From SIG447 sp045577075 (GTDB lineage Bacteria; Bacillota; Clostridia; UMGS1883; UMGS1540), in the NCBI GenBank assembly GCA_045577075.1, contig JAZNHR010000002.1, forward strand, positions 25,078 to 89,077: DNA of 64,000 nt, written 5' to 3'. Position 1 is the first letter of the stretch. Each line of letters starts with the position of its first letter. The translations under genes and the position numbers were made by a program. A model generated the notes under the pieces. That model was not told where the DNA came from. It did not search any database and saw only the letters and a list, made by a program, of their open reading frames with translations. Positions 23,186 to 30,744 of this stretch are shown here, piece after piece.

Positions 23186-23485
23186 TTACTCTTCTTCGCG
23201 ACGAACAATAATTGTGCGAAGAACGCCTTCGGTAATGCCGTAAACACGGTCAAGCTCGCGCGGGAATTCCGCAGGTGCCTTGAAGTTTACAAGCACGTAG
23301 TAGCCTTCCGTCTTGTAGTTGATGGGGTAAGCAAGACGTCTCTTTCCCCACACGTCTACATTCTCAACTTCGCCGGCGCCAGCAATAAGCGCAGTGAATT
23401 TTTCCTGCAGTGCTGTGAGTTCTTCCTCGGAAAGAGCAGAATCCAGGACAAAGATTGTTTCGTACTTTTGCATCATTTCTGCCAT
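23186..23485 (-). CDS. rpsF: 30S ribosomal protein S6
   Basis: 99 residues from the ATG at 23485, which has AAAGGAGGTG 6 nt upstream; the longer frame to 23566 would start inside the promoter. It contains YETIFVLDSALSEEE, DVWGKRRLAYPINYKTEGYYVL and a C-terminal IVRREEE. It pairs with S18 on the ribosome. The S6:S18 pair is known in other bacteria to repress its own operon by binding the leader. Confidence 0.95.
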   Translation of the reverse strand: MAEMMQKYETIFVLDSALSEEELTALQEKFTALIAGAGEVENVDVWGKRRLAYPINYKTEGYYVLVNFKAPAEFPRELDRVYGITEGVLRTIIVRREEE

Positions 23486-23501
23486 TTTTACACCTCCTTT
23501 T

Positions 23502-23532
23502 GGTCTTTGGCCCCTTTCGGAGCAAGGATACC
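23502..23532 (-). promoter_or_regulatory. Possible S6:S18-binding hairpin in the rpsF leader
   Basis: The 46-nt leader folds as GCTCC-GAAA-GGGGC (23523-23510) with outer GGT/ACC pairs and an internal loop. A CCG sits at the tip of the 5' arm. Position and CCG fit the S6:S18 autoregulatory motif, but I could not compare it with the family model. Confidence 0.4.
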
Positions 23533-23537
23533 ATAAT

Positions 23538-23566
23538 AGTATAAGCTTTTCTAGGCTATTTGTCAA
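23538..23566 (-). promoter_or_regulatory. Promoter of rpsF-ssb-rpsR
   Basis: Minus-strand TTGACA (23566-23561) and TATACT (23543-23538), 17-bp spacer. Confidence 0.75.
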
Positions 23567-23704
23567 GCCATTTTGGAAAAATTTTTATATTTTTACGTGA
23601 AAAATTACGGTTTTTGGGATTGCACAAAAAATATATAACGTCTAATTTTCGCAAAAATTGCATATACTTTTCTTTAGACATCGCGAAGAAGAAAGGAGCC
23701 ATAT

Positions 23705-26107
23705 ATGGATAAAACAGAAATTCGACAAAGCCTTGACGAAAAATGTAATTTACATTTCGGCTGTGCACTTTCTGCGGCAACACGGCAAGAGGCTTACAGA
23801 GCCGTGTGCCTCTTTGTGCGTGATCTTTTGACAAAAAAGAATTTAAACTTCAACGCAAAAAATCAAAAAGAAGAAAAAAAGCAAGTATACTACCTGTCCA
23901 TGGAATTTTTGGTAGGGACTTCCTTGCATAATCATTTGTTTAACCTAGGGCTGGAACGTGAATTTGAGCACGTTCTCTCCGAAGCCGGCATAAATCTCTA
24001 TGACCTATACGAACTGGAGCCGGACGCTGGGCTTGGAAACGGCGGTCTCGGGCGACTTGCTGCCTGCTACATGGATGCCGCAACGACGGACAGTCTCCCC
24101 TTTACCGGCTTTTCCATTCGGTATGAATTCGGGATTTTTAAACAAAAAATCGTGGACGGCTGGCAAATGGAGTTCCCTGACGACTGGCTTTCCATGGGCG
24201 AAGTGTGGCTACAGGCACGGCCGGACGACACCATAAAAGTACAGTTTGGCGGTCATGCTGACGAGTGGACGGACGAAAACGGATATCACGTTGCTCTGCG
24301 AGATGCGACCACTGTTTTAGCCGTTCCCTACGACATGCTGATTTCCGGCTACCGCTGTGATGCCGCAAACCGGCTGACACTTTGGAGCGCAAAATCCCCG
24401 AACAGCATCGACATGACGGCTTTTTCACGCGGTGAATATGCCAAAGCGCTGGAGGAAAATACGAAGGCAGAGGTGATTTCCAAAGTGCTCTACCCTGCCG
24501 ATGACCACATAGACGGCAAAATCCTTCGAGTTCGCCAGCAGTATTTCTTCGTAAGTGCCTCCTTGCAAAGCATCTTAAAAAAGCACATGGCAAAGTATGG
24601 AACAGTCTCAAATTTTGCAGAGAAGGCCGCCATTCATATAAACGACACACACCCCTCCCTTGCCGTGCCGGAGCTTATGCGTATTCTCCTTGACGAATAT
24701 GGGCTGCCTTGGGACGATGCGTGGGACATTACAACCCGATCACTTTCCTATACAAACCACACGATTATGAGTGAAGCACTTGAAAAATGGAACGAGAGCA
24801 TGTTTAGGGAAGAACTCCCCCGGATTTATCAAATTGTTTGCGAAATCAATCGGCGGCTTCTTATAACGCTATATTCTGCCTTTCCGGGTGATCAAGGCAA
24901 AATTGACTATATGGCGCCAATCGCAAACGGCGAAGTGCGTATGTATAATTTGTGTCTTGCAGCATGCCATAAAATCAACGGCGTTTCTGCTCTGCATACG
25001 GAGCTTTTAAAAACCGGCATTTTCCGCGACTACCATATGCTTACACCCCAGAAATTCTGCAACGTCACAAACGGCATTGCCCACAGAAGATGGCTGGGGC
25101 AAGCAAACGGTGAACTTTGCGACCTTTTACGAAGTCTAATCGGCGATGGATTTTTGGAGGACGGCACAAGGCTCGAAAAACTTCTGGATTATTATGACGA
25201 TGCAGCCGTACTGGAGAATTTACGAACAATAAAAAAAGCAAAAAAAATCGCACTGCGAAATTATATTTCCGGTGCCAACGGCATCAACATTGACGAAAAT
25301 TCGATTTTTGACGTGCAAATCAAACGCCTGCATGAGTACAAACGCCAGCTTTTAAACGCTCTGCACATTCTTCACCTTTACCGGAAAATCAAAGACAATC
25401 CAAATGTGGATTTTCCGCCACGCACCTTTATTTTTGCCGCAAAGGCATCTTCGGGCTACTTTATGGCAAAGCAAATCATTCGTTTGATTGTGGCTATTTC
25501 CGGCATGGTGAATGCAGACCCTGCCGTCCGTGACAAGCTGAAGGTCGTTTTCATTGAGGACTATAAGGTCAGTCTTGCAGAAATTATTATACCTGCCGCG
25601 GATATTTCAGAACAGATTTCTGTTGCAGGGAAAGAAGCTTCGGGTACGGGAAACATGAAGCTTATGATAAACGGGGCTGTGACGGTGGGTACCCTAGACG
25701 GGGCAAATGTGGAAATTCTGGAGGCTGTAGGACATGAAAACATGTTTCTATTCGGTATGACAGCAAAAGACGTGGAAGCCCTTTGGCGGCACGGATATGT
25801 GCCGAGCGAGCTAATACGACAAAACAGGGATTTACAGGAGGTCCTCCATCTTTTAACAAGCGGCGTACTGGGTGCACGATTTGACGACATTGCCGCATCC
25901 CTTCTCACAAACCAATTCGGCACTGCTGATGCCTTTATGACTCTTGCGGATTTTGAAAGCTATGCCGCCGCACACACCCGCATTGCCGAAACCTTTCAGG
26001 ATACGCGCAAATTTACAAACATGTCCCTTGTAAATATTGCAAAAGCCGGCATTTTCTCTGCCGACCGTGCTATACGAGAATATCGGAAAATGATATGGAA
26101 CGCATAA
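23705..26107 (+). CDS. glgP: Glycogen/starch phosphorylase
   Basis: 800 residues from an ATG with AAAGGAG upstream. GT35 family: LYYLSMEFLVGTSLHNHL-type N-terminal region, YELEPDAGLGNGGLGRLAACY, HINDTHPSLAVPEL, and the PLP-lysine motif EASGTGNMKLMINGAVTVGT with the catalytic lysine in NMK. It releases glucose-1-phosphate from alpha-1,4-glucans. It stands alone; no other glg gene is nearby. It is the sole plus-strand gene between two minus-strand blocks and ends at a strong bidirectional terminator. Confidence 0.95.
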   Translation: MDKTEIRQSLDEKCNLHFGCALSAATRQEAYRAVCLFVRDLLTKKNLNFNAKNQKEEKKQVYYLSMEFLVGTSLHNHLFNLGLEREFEHVLSEAGINLYDLYELEPDAGLGNGGLGRLAACYMDAATTDSLPFTGFSIRYEFGIFKQKIVDGWQMEFPDDWLSMGEVWLQARPDDTIKVQFGGHADEWTDENGYHVALRDATTVLAVPYDMLISGYRCDAANRLTLWSAKSPNSIDMTAFSRGEYAKALEENTKAEVISKVLYPADDHIDGKILRVRQQYFFVSASLQSILKKHMAKYGTVSNFAEKAAIHINDTHPSLAVPELMRILLDEYGLPWDDAWDITTRSLSYTNHTIMSEALEKWNESMFREELPRIYQIVCEINRRLLITLYSAFPGDQGKIDYMAPIANGEVRMYNLCLAACHKINGVSALHTELLKTGIFRDYHMLTPQKFCNVTNGIAHRRWLGQANGELCDLLRSLIGDGFLEDGTRLEKLLDYYDDAAVLENLRTIKKAKKIALRNYISGANGINIDENSIFDVQIKRLHEYKRQLLNALHILHLYRKIKDNPNVDFPPRTFIFAAKASSGYFMAKQIIRLIVAISGMVNADPAVRDKLKVVFIEDYKVSLAEIIIPAADISEQISVAGKEASGTGNMKLMINGAVTVGTLDGANVEILEAVGHENMFLFGMTAKDVEALWRHGYVPSELIRQNRDLQEVLHLLTSGVLGARFDDIAASLLTNQFGTADAFMTLADFESYAAAHTRIAETFQDTRKFTNMSLVNIAKAGIFSADRAIREYRKMIWNA

Positions 26108-26138
26108 AAAAGGTGTCGCTTCATGCGACACCTTTTTT
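26106..26138. terminator. Bidirectional terminator glgP/metY
   Basis: AAAAAA-GGTGTCGC-TTCAT-GCGACACC-TTTTTT between convergent genes; an 8-bp stem flanked by A and T runs works on both strands. Confidence 0.9.
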
Positions 26139-26142
26139 GCTA

Positions 26143-27405
26143 TTAAACACAAGCAAGAGCCTTTTCTAAATCCGAGAGAATATCATCAATATTTTCAAGA
26201 CCTACAGAAAAGCGCACCATGCCGCTTTCAATGCCGCATGCCACAAGCTGTTCTTCCGTAAGCTGACGGTGGGTTTCACTTGCCGGATGCAGAACGCAGG
26301 TACGAATATCTGCAACATGTACTTCGTTAGAGGCAAGTTCAAGCGCGTCCATAAACTTGACTGCCGCATCTCTGCCGCCTTTTATCACGAAGGAAATAAC
26401 GCCACTTGCGCCTTTCAGATACTTCTGCCCCAAGTTATAGCTCGCATCGCCCTCAAGACCCGGATAGGTAATGCTTTGAATTTTGTCACTCTTTTGCAGG
26501 TATTTAGCAACCACCATAGCGTTTTCGCAGTACTGTTTCATACGAACAGCAAGGGTTTCAAGCCCTAAATTCAGGAGAAACGCAGAGTGTGCGGCAGGAT
26601 AAACGCCAAAGTCACGCATCAGCTGCATTCTGGCTTTCAGGATATATGCCATCTTGCCGTATGCTTTTGTATAGGAAAGGCCATGATAGGATTCATCCGG
26701 CTCGACAAGCTCAGGAAATTTGCCGTTCGTCCAGTCAAAATTACCGCTGTCCACAATGACACCGCCAACCTGCACGGCATGACCGTCCATATATTTCGAG
26801 GTGGAATGAATTACAATATCCGCGCCGAATTCAATGGGCTTACAAAGGACAGGTGTTGCAAAGGTGTTGTCTACAATCAAGGGTACGCCGTGCTTATGGG
26901 CAAAGTTTGCAAATCGTTCGATATCCAGTACAGAAAGTGCCGGGTTTGCAATCGTTTCGCCAAACACAGCCTTTGTATTTTCTTTAAATGCTTTTTCAAG
27001 TTCTTCGTCCGAAGCGTTTTTATCCACAAAAATACATTCGATGCCAAGCTTTTTTAGAGTAAAGGCAAAGAGATTCACAGTGCCGCCGTAAACCTCGCTA
27101 AGGCTTATAAAGCTATCGCCTGCCTGGCACAAGTTCAGGATAGACAAAAGCGTTGCGGCCTGTCCGGAAGAAGTACACATTGCACCCACGCCACCTTCCA
27201 GTGCCGCAATTTTCTCTTCCACCGCCATAACGGTGGGGTTTGCAAAGCGGGAATATATGAGGGACTTTGTGGGGTCATCAAATACGGCCGCCACATCGTC
27301 CGTCGAGTCATACACATACGTAGTGCTTTGTACAATCGGCACTACTCTAGGCTCTGCATTTTTCGGGGTATAGCCGGCATGCAGGCATTTTGTTTCATCT
27401 TTCAT
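26143..27405 (-). CDS. metY: O-acetylhomoserine sulfhydrylase family enzyme
   Basis: 420 residues. Cys/Met metabolism PLP enzyme with YSRFANPTVMAVEEKIAALEGG, the PLP lysine in IHSTSKYMDGHAV and FATPVLCKPIEFGADI. Length (about 420-430) and these motifs favour O-acetylhomoserine sulfhydrylase (homocysteine from O-acetylhomoserine and sulfide) over cystathionine synthase. Its promoter leaves only a short leader, so no S-box or other riboswitch controls it here. Confidence 0.88.
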   Translation of the reverse strand: MKDETKCLHAGYTPKNAEPRVVPIVQSTTYVYDSTDDVAAVFDDPTKSLIYSRFANPTVMAVEEKIAALEGGVGAMCTSSGQAATLLSILNLCQAGDSFISLSEVYGGTVNLFAFTLKKLGIECIFVDKNASDEELEKAFKENTKAVFGETIANPALSVLDIERFANFAHKHGVPLIVDNTFATPVLCKPIEFGADIVIHSTSKYMDGHAVQVGGVIVDSGNFDWTNGKFPELVEPDESYHGLSYTKAYGKMAYILKARMQLMRDFGVYPAAHSAFLLNLGLETLAVRMKQYCENAMVVAKYLQKSDKIQSITYPGLEGDASYNLGQKYLKGASGVISFVIKGGRDAAVKFMDALELASNEVHVADIRTCVLHPASETHRQLTEEQLVACGIESGMVRFSVGLENIDDILSDLEKALACV

Positions 27406-27437
27406 TACTCATTCCTCCGTAAAAAGAGATTTTACAT

Positions 27438-27466
27438 ATTATATCACAAATTTCCAAAAAATGCAA
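27438..27466 (-). promoter_or_regulatory. Promoter of metY
   Basis: Minus-strand TTGCAT (27466-27461) and TATAAT (27443-27438), 17 bp apart. The -35 lies inside the U-tract of the upstream araC-type gene terminator. Confidence 0.65.
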
Positions 27467-27493
27467 GCCCGACGCAAAAGAAAGCATCGGACT
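27456..27493 (-). terminator. Terminator of the AraC-type gene
   Basis: Minus strand: AGTCCGATGC pairs with GCGTCGGGCT (10 bp including G-U pairs) around TTTCTTTT, then TGCATTTTTT. Confidence 0.7.
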
Positions 27494-27507
27494 TTTAAAA
27501 AGTTATT

Positions 27508-28356
27508 TTAGTAGTTGCGCATGGAAGCTCTGAAATCAGAGGGAGATACACCATACTTTTTCTTAAACTGCTTTCCAAAATAATCAAGGCTTGCAAAACC
27601 GCTATCATAACACAAATCTACAATGCTCATTCTGCTGTTTAAGAGCATATTTGCAACATACTCAAGCCTTAAGTTATTCACAAATGTACTGAGTGTAACA
27701 TTTTTATACTTTTTCATGCTGCGCGCCAGATGCTCACGGGTTTTCCCGCTAAGCTCCACCATGCGAGAAATCCCCTCAGAGAAATTTTCATGGGCACACA
27801 TTTTTTCGCAAACGCTTTCCAGCCACGCCGGTGTCCCGTCATTCTTTTCTGTTTCAAATGCATTCTTTTGTGCAAACACCGAAATGAGCTCGGCCACAAA
27901 AAGGCGGAAGCGCAATTTATGTTCGGTGGTTTCTTCCTGTATGGGCACTGCAAAGGTTTTTAGAGTCGAAAGGATATGGTCTTTCTCTCTTTGCGTTAAA
28001 ATACAAAACGGCGGCATAGGCGCTTCCATAAGCTGTCTATGAAGTGCTTTGCCGTGTTCGCCTAAATATGCAAACAAACCGTCCACAATTTCAGGGCGAA
28101 AGGAAATATTGACATGGCAAGGTTCAGAAGTACCACCCGGGCCAAAATAATGGGTATCACAAGGGCGAACAAACACAAGCAGCCCTTCATGTAAAACACG
28201 TTCCTCGCCGTTTATATAGTGTATACCACCGCTATCAAGTGACAGAAAAAAATCATAACAGGTATGGTCATGCAGCTGCGCTAGATAGTTACCATGGTTT
28301 GCGTACCGATAACAAAAATCAACATCCGGATTATCGCAAACAAATCCAAGCCTCAT
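27508..28356 (-). CDS. AraC-family transcriptional regulator
   Basis: 282 residues from the ATG at 28356, which has AGGAGG 6 nt upstream; a frame eight codons longer lacks a site. An N-terminal cupin (about 8-95, HDHTCYDFFLSLDSGG, FVRPCDTHYF) senses a ligand. The C-terminal pair of HTH motifs (about 185-280) ends with the AraC signature IVDLCYDSGFASLDYFGKQFKKKYGVSPSDFR. It lies 20 bp after the CBS gene on the same strand. The target is not evident from the neighbours. Confidence 0.85.
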   Translation of the reverse strand: MRLGFVCDNPDVDFCYRYANHGNYLAQLHDHTCYDFFLSLDSGGIHYINGEERVLHEGLLVFVRPCDTHYFGPGGTSEPCHVNISFRPEIVDGLFAYLGEHGKALHRQLMEAPMPPFCILTQREKDHILSTLKTFAVPIQEETTEHKLRFRLFVAELISVFAQKNAFETEKNDGTPAWLESVCEKMCAHENFSEGISRMVELSGKTREHLARSMKKYKNVTLSTFVNNLRLEYVANMLLNSRMSIVDLCYDSGFASLDYFGKQFKKKYGVSPSDFRASMRNY

Positions 28357-28376
28357 TTCTTCCTCCTGTCTGTTTC

Positions 28377-28796
28377 TCACGATTCATTCTCGCTCTTTTT
28401 TCCCTGTTTTTCCTTGAAAGAACGCAAAATATCTTGCCGTGTTATAATCCCGATAAAGAGGTTGCGGTCATCTACCATGGGAATAAAATTTTGCGAAAGA
28501 ATTCTTTCTAGCAACTCCTCCGGTGTTATGTCAATTCTGGCCGCCGGGTTCCAGCCTGTTCGAATAATTTCCGTAATACTATGCCCTTCCTGTGCATAAA
28601 CATCCGGAGCCGTCTCCAAAACATGCCAAAGGAAATCCCCCTCGCTAATGCTTCCTGCATAGCTCCCATCCTCCCGAATTACAGGGATGGCAGTATATCC
28701 GTGTGCACGTAATTTTTCAAGACCCTGCCGCACTGTACAGGTGTCCTGCAGATACGCCACCGTGTTTTTTGCACGAAGCAATGCCATAATGTTCAT
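28377..28796 (-). CDS. Two-CBS-domain protein
   Basis: 139 residues made almost entirely of two CBS motifs (about 10-65 and 70-125), with VAYLQDTCTVRQGLEKLRAHGYTAIPVI-like and IPMVDDRNLFIGIITRQDIL patterns, plus a short charged tail. Stand-alone CBS pairs bind adenine nucleotides; in Bacillus the similar DarB senses cyclic di-AMP. Which ligand applies here is unknown. It lies between an aminotransferase and an AraC regulator, all minus strand. Confidence 0.82.
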   Translation of the reverse strand: MNIMALLRAKNTVAYLQDTCTVRQGLEKLRAHGYTAIPVIREDGSYAGSISEGDFLWHVLETAPDVYAQEGHSITEIIRTGWNPAARIDITPEELLERILSQNFIPMVDDRNLFIGIITRQDILRSFKEKQGKKSENES

Positions 28797-28812
28797 TTGT
28801 ACTATCTCCTTT

Positions 28813-30003
28813 TTAAGAAAGGCTCTTTACAAACGCTTCGAGCCTGTCAAGGCCCTTCTTTATATTCTCCATATTGGTAGCATAAGACCAGCGAACATAG
28901 CCGTCAGCCATAAAGCCTTCACCGGGTACTACCGCAACTTTTGCCTTTTCAAGAAAAAGTGCAGCAAACTTTGCAGCGGAATCAATGCATTCACCATCGC
29001 ATTTCTTCCCAAACAATTCCTTCATATTCATCATAACATAGAACGCACCGCAGGGTTTGCGGCAGGAAAGCCCGGGAATACTGTTAATGCGGGCAACCAT
29101 GAAATCGCGACGTTTTTTATATTCTGCTTTCATTTCGCAAACAAAATCAAGACCGCCTTCCAGTGCCGCAACAGACGCCGCCTGGGCAATAGAGTTTGGA
29201 TTTGAAGTTGCGTGGCTTTGCACGCTGGACATAAGCTTTGCAATCTCTTCAGACGATGCCGTATAGCCTATGCGCCAACCCGTCATGGCAAAGGTTTTGG
29301 AAAGACCGTTTACTATGATTGTGCGTGCCTTCATTTCGGGAGATAAGGACGCAATGGAAAGCCTCTCCCCTTCATATATTAGATGTTCATAAATTTCATC
29401 AGAAACCACAAACAAGTCATGTTCTAAAATAACAGCCGCAATTTTTTCAAGTTCGTCACGCGTATAAACCATACCTGTAGGATTAGAAGGACTGTTTAAC
29501 ACAAGTGCTTTTGTTTTCGGCGTAATTACGCTTCGAAGTTCCTCTGCCGTAAACTTAAAGTCATTTTCTTCTTTTGTTTGCAATGTGCAGGGAATACCAT
29601 CCGCAAGCTTTACCATTTCAGGATAGCTCACCCAATAGGGCGCCGGAATAATCACCTCATCCCCGGGATTCAAAATAGCACCGAAGACATTGGTAAGTGA
29701 GTGTTTTGCGCCGTTAGAGACAACAATTTGCGACGGCATATAGGAAAGGCCGTTTTCTATCTCGAATTTCTTGCAAATTGCTTTTTTCAGCTCAATCGTA
29801 CCGGAAGCCGGTGTGTATTTTGTTGCGCCGCACTCAATCGCTTTTATTGCTGCAGCCTTAATGTGCGCCGGGGTATCAAAATCAGGCTCTCCCGCACCAA
29901 AGCCGACAACATCAACGCCTTCAGCCTTCATCGCTTTGAATTTTGCGTCAATCGTCAGCGTAGGCGAAGGACTGATGGCAGAATATTTTTGGGACAGTTG
30001 CAT
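28813..30003 (-). CDS. PLP-dependent aminotransferase, class I (aspartate type)
   Basis: 396 residues. GFGAGEPDFDTPAHI near residue 35, NSPSNPTG, SDEIYEHLIYEG and the PLP lysine in NGLSKTFAMTGWRIGY with a C-terminal RWSYA arginine. These match the 1-gamma aspartate/prephenate aminotransferases of Bacillota. Substrate could be aspartate, an aromatic or another amino acid. It heads the minus-strand set with the CBS and AraC genes. Confidence 0.88.
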   Translation of the reverse strand: MQLSQKYSAISPSPTLTIDAKFKAMKAEGVDVVGFGAGEPDFDTPAHIKAAAIKAIECGATKYTPASGTIELKKAICKKFEIENGLSYMPSQIVVSNGAKHSLTNVFGAILNPGDEVIIPAPYWVSYPEMVKLADGIPCTLQTKEENDFKFTAEELRSVITPKTKALVLNSPSNPTGMVYTRDELEKIAAVILEHDLFVVSDEIYEHLIYEGERLSIASLSPEMKARTIIVNGLSKTFAMTGWRIGYTASSEEIAKLMSSVQSHATSNPNSIAQAASVAALEGGLDFVCEMKAEYKKRRDFMVARINSIPGLSCRKPCGAFYVMMNMKELFGKKCDGECIDSAAKFAALFLEKAKVAVVPGEGFMADGYVRWSYATNMENIKKGLDRLEAFVKSLS

Positions 30004-30165
30004 ATGTACACCTCGTTTATCTTGTTTTCAATATATAATACTATATTTACGCCGAAAATGCAATAGTTTTTTTGAGATTCTCGCAAAATTTCTCCGTTTT
30101 TCGCATTTGTCTTTGTCATGCGCACAAAAACGAATGTCTGTACACCGTGGACATAACGTAGCTGA

Positions 30166-30206
30166 GAAAAAGACACTGCATGCAGGATTTTTTTGCAGGC
30201 AGTGTC
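30166..30206 (-). terminator. Terminator of the BofC-like gene
   Basis: Minus strand: GACACTGCCTGCA pairs with TGCATGCAGTGTC (one mismatch) and is followed by TTTTTC, 5 bp after the stop. Confidence 0.75.
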
Positions 30207-30211
30207 CCCCT

Positions 30212-30616
30212 TTAGCTTCCAAAATCTTCTGTAAGCGTCTTTGCCTCCTCTAATGTGGCAACCTTTATGCCACGACAAAGATTTTCGTAATCCTCTTGTC
30301 GAAGCTGGTCGATTTCAACGCCCGTCGCGTAAACAAACACCGCATCGCCTTCAGGTGGAAGTTCATAAACACATATTTCTTTGTCGGACAAAACGAGAAA
30401 ATAGGTTGAAGGCCTGGCAGAAGGTGATGGTTTTGGCGCGATTGACGGAGTCGGTGCCGGCACACCAACGATTTCTCCAGACAAAATTGTCTTCTTAGGC
30501 TCTGCCGCAATCGGTACGGCCTCCGGATTTTTTGCTGCATTTTTTCCAATCCATGTACCGCCAAAGAAGCTTGTCCCTGCCATCACAGCACAAAGAACAA
30601 TCGGTTTTAAACGCAT
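30212..30616 (-). CDS. BofC-like membrane-anchored protein
   Basis: 134 residues from the ATG at 30616 (GGGGGCG upstream). A signal anchor covers about 5-22, a proline-rich linker follows (PAPTPSIAPKPSPSARPS), and a domain of about 60 residues (about 70-132) has YFLVLSDKEICVYE, DQLRQEDYENLCRGI and a C-terminal LTEDFGS. This matches the C-terminal domain of BofC, the forespore regulator of SigK activation in Bacillus. A sigma-G-type promoter lies in front. The full BofC N-terminal domain is missing. Confidence 0.6.
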   Translation of the reverse strand: MRLKPIVLCAVMAGTSFFGGTWIGKNAAKNPEAVPIAAEPKKTILSGEIVGVPAPTPSIAPKPSPSARPSTYFLVLSDKEICVYELPPEGDAVFVYATGVEIDQLRQEDYENLCRGIKVATLEEAKTLTEDFGS

Positions 30617-30636
30617 GCAAACGCCCCCTTTTTCTT

Positions 30637-30666
30637 CAGTATGCCGCAAAATCCAAACGTTTATTC
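30637..30666 (-). promoter_or_regulatory. Candidate sigma-G promoter of the BofC-like gene
   Basis: Minus-strand GAATA (30666-30662), 18 bp, CATACTG (30643-30637; 6 of 7 to CATAMTA). Confidence 0.5.
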
Positions 30667-30744
30667 CAATTTTTTTCTGTTTGTAATACTTTTTTAATGG
30701 TTTTTGTTTATACTGAATGTAAAGAGGCTAAGGAGGTGCTTCCC

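Noticed and set aside
27406..27507. SAM riboswitch before metY
   Set aside because: The promoter lies within 60 bp of the start and the remaining leader is too short; the only hairpin there is the terminator of the upstream gene.
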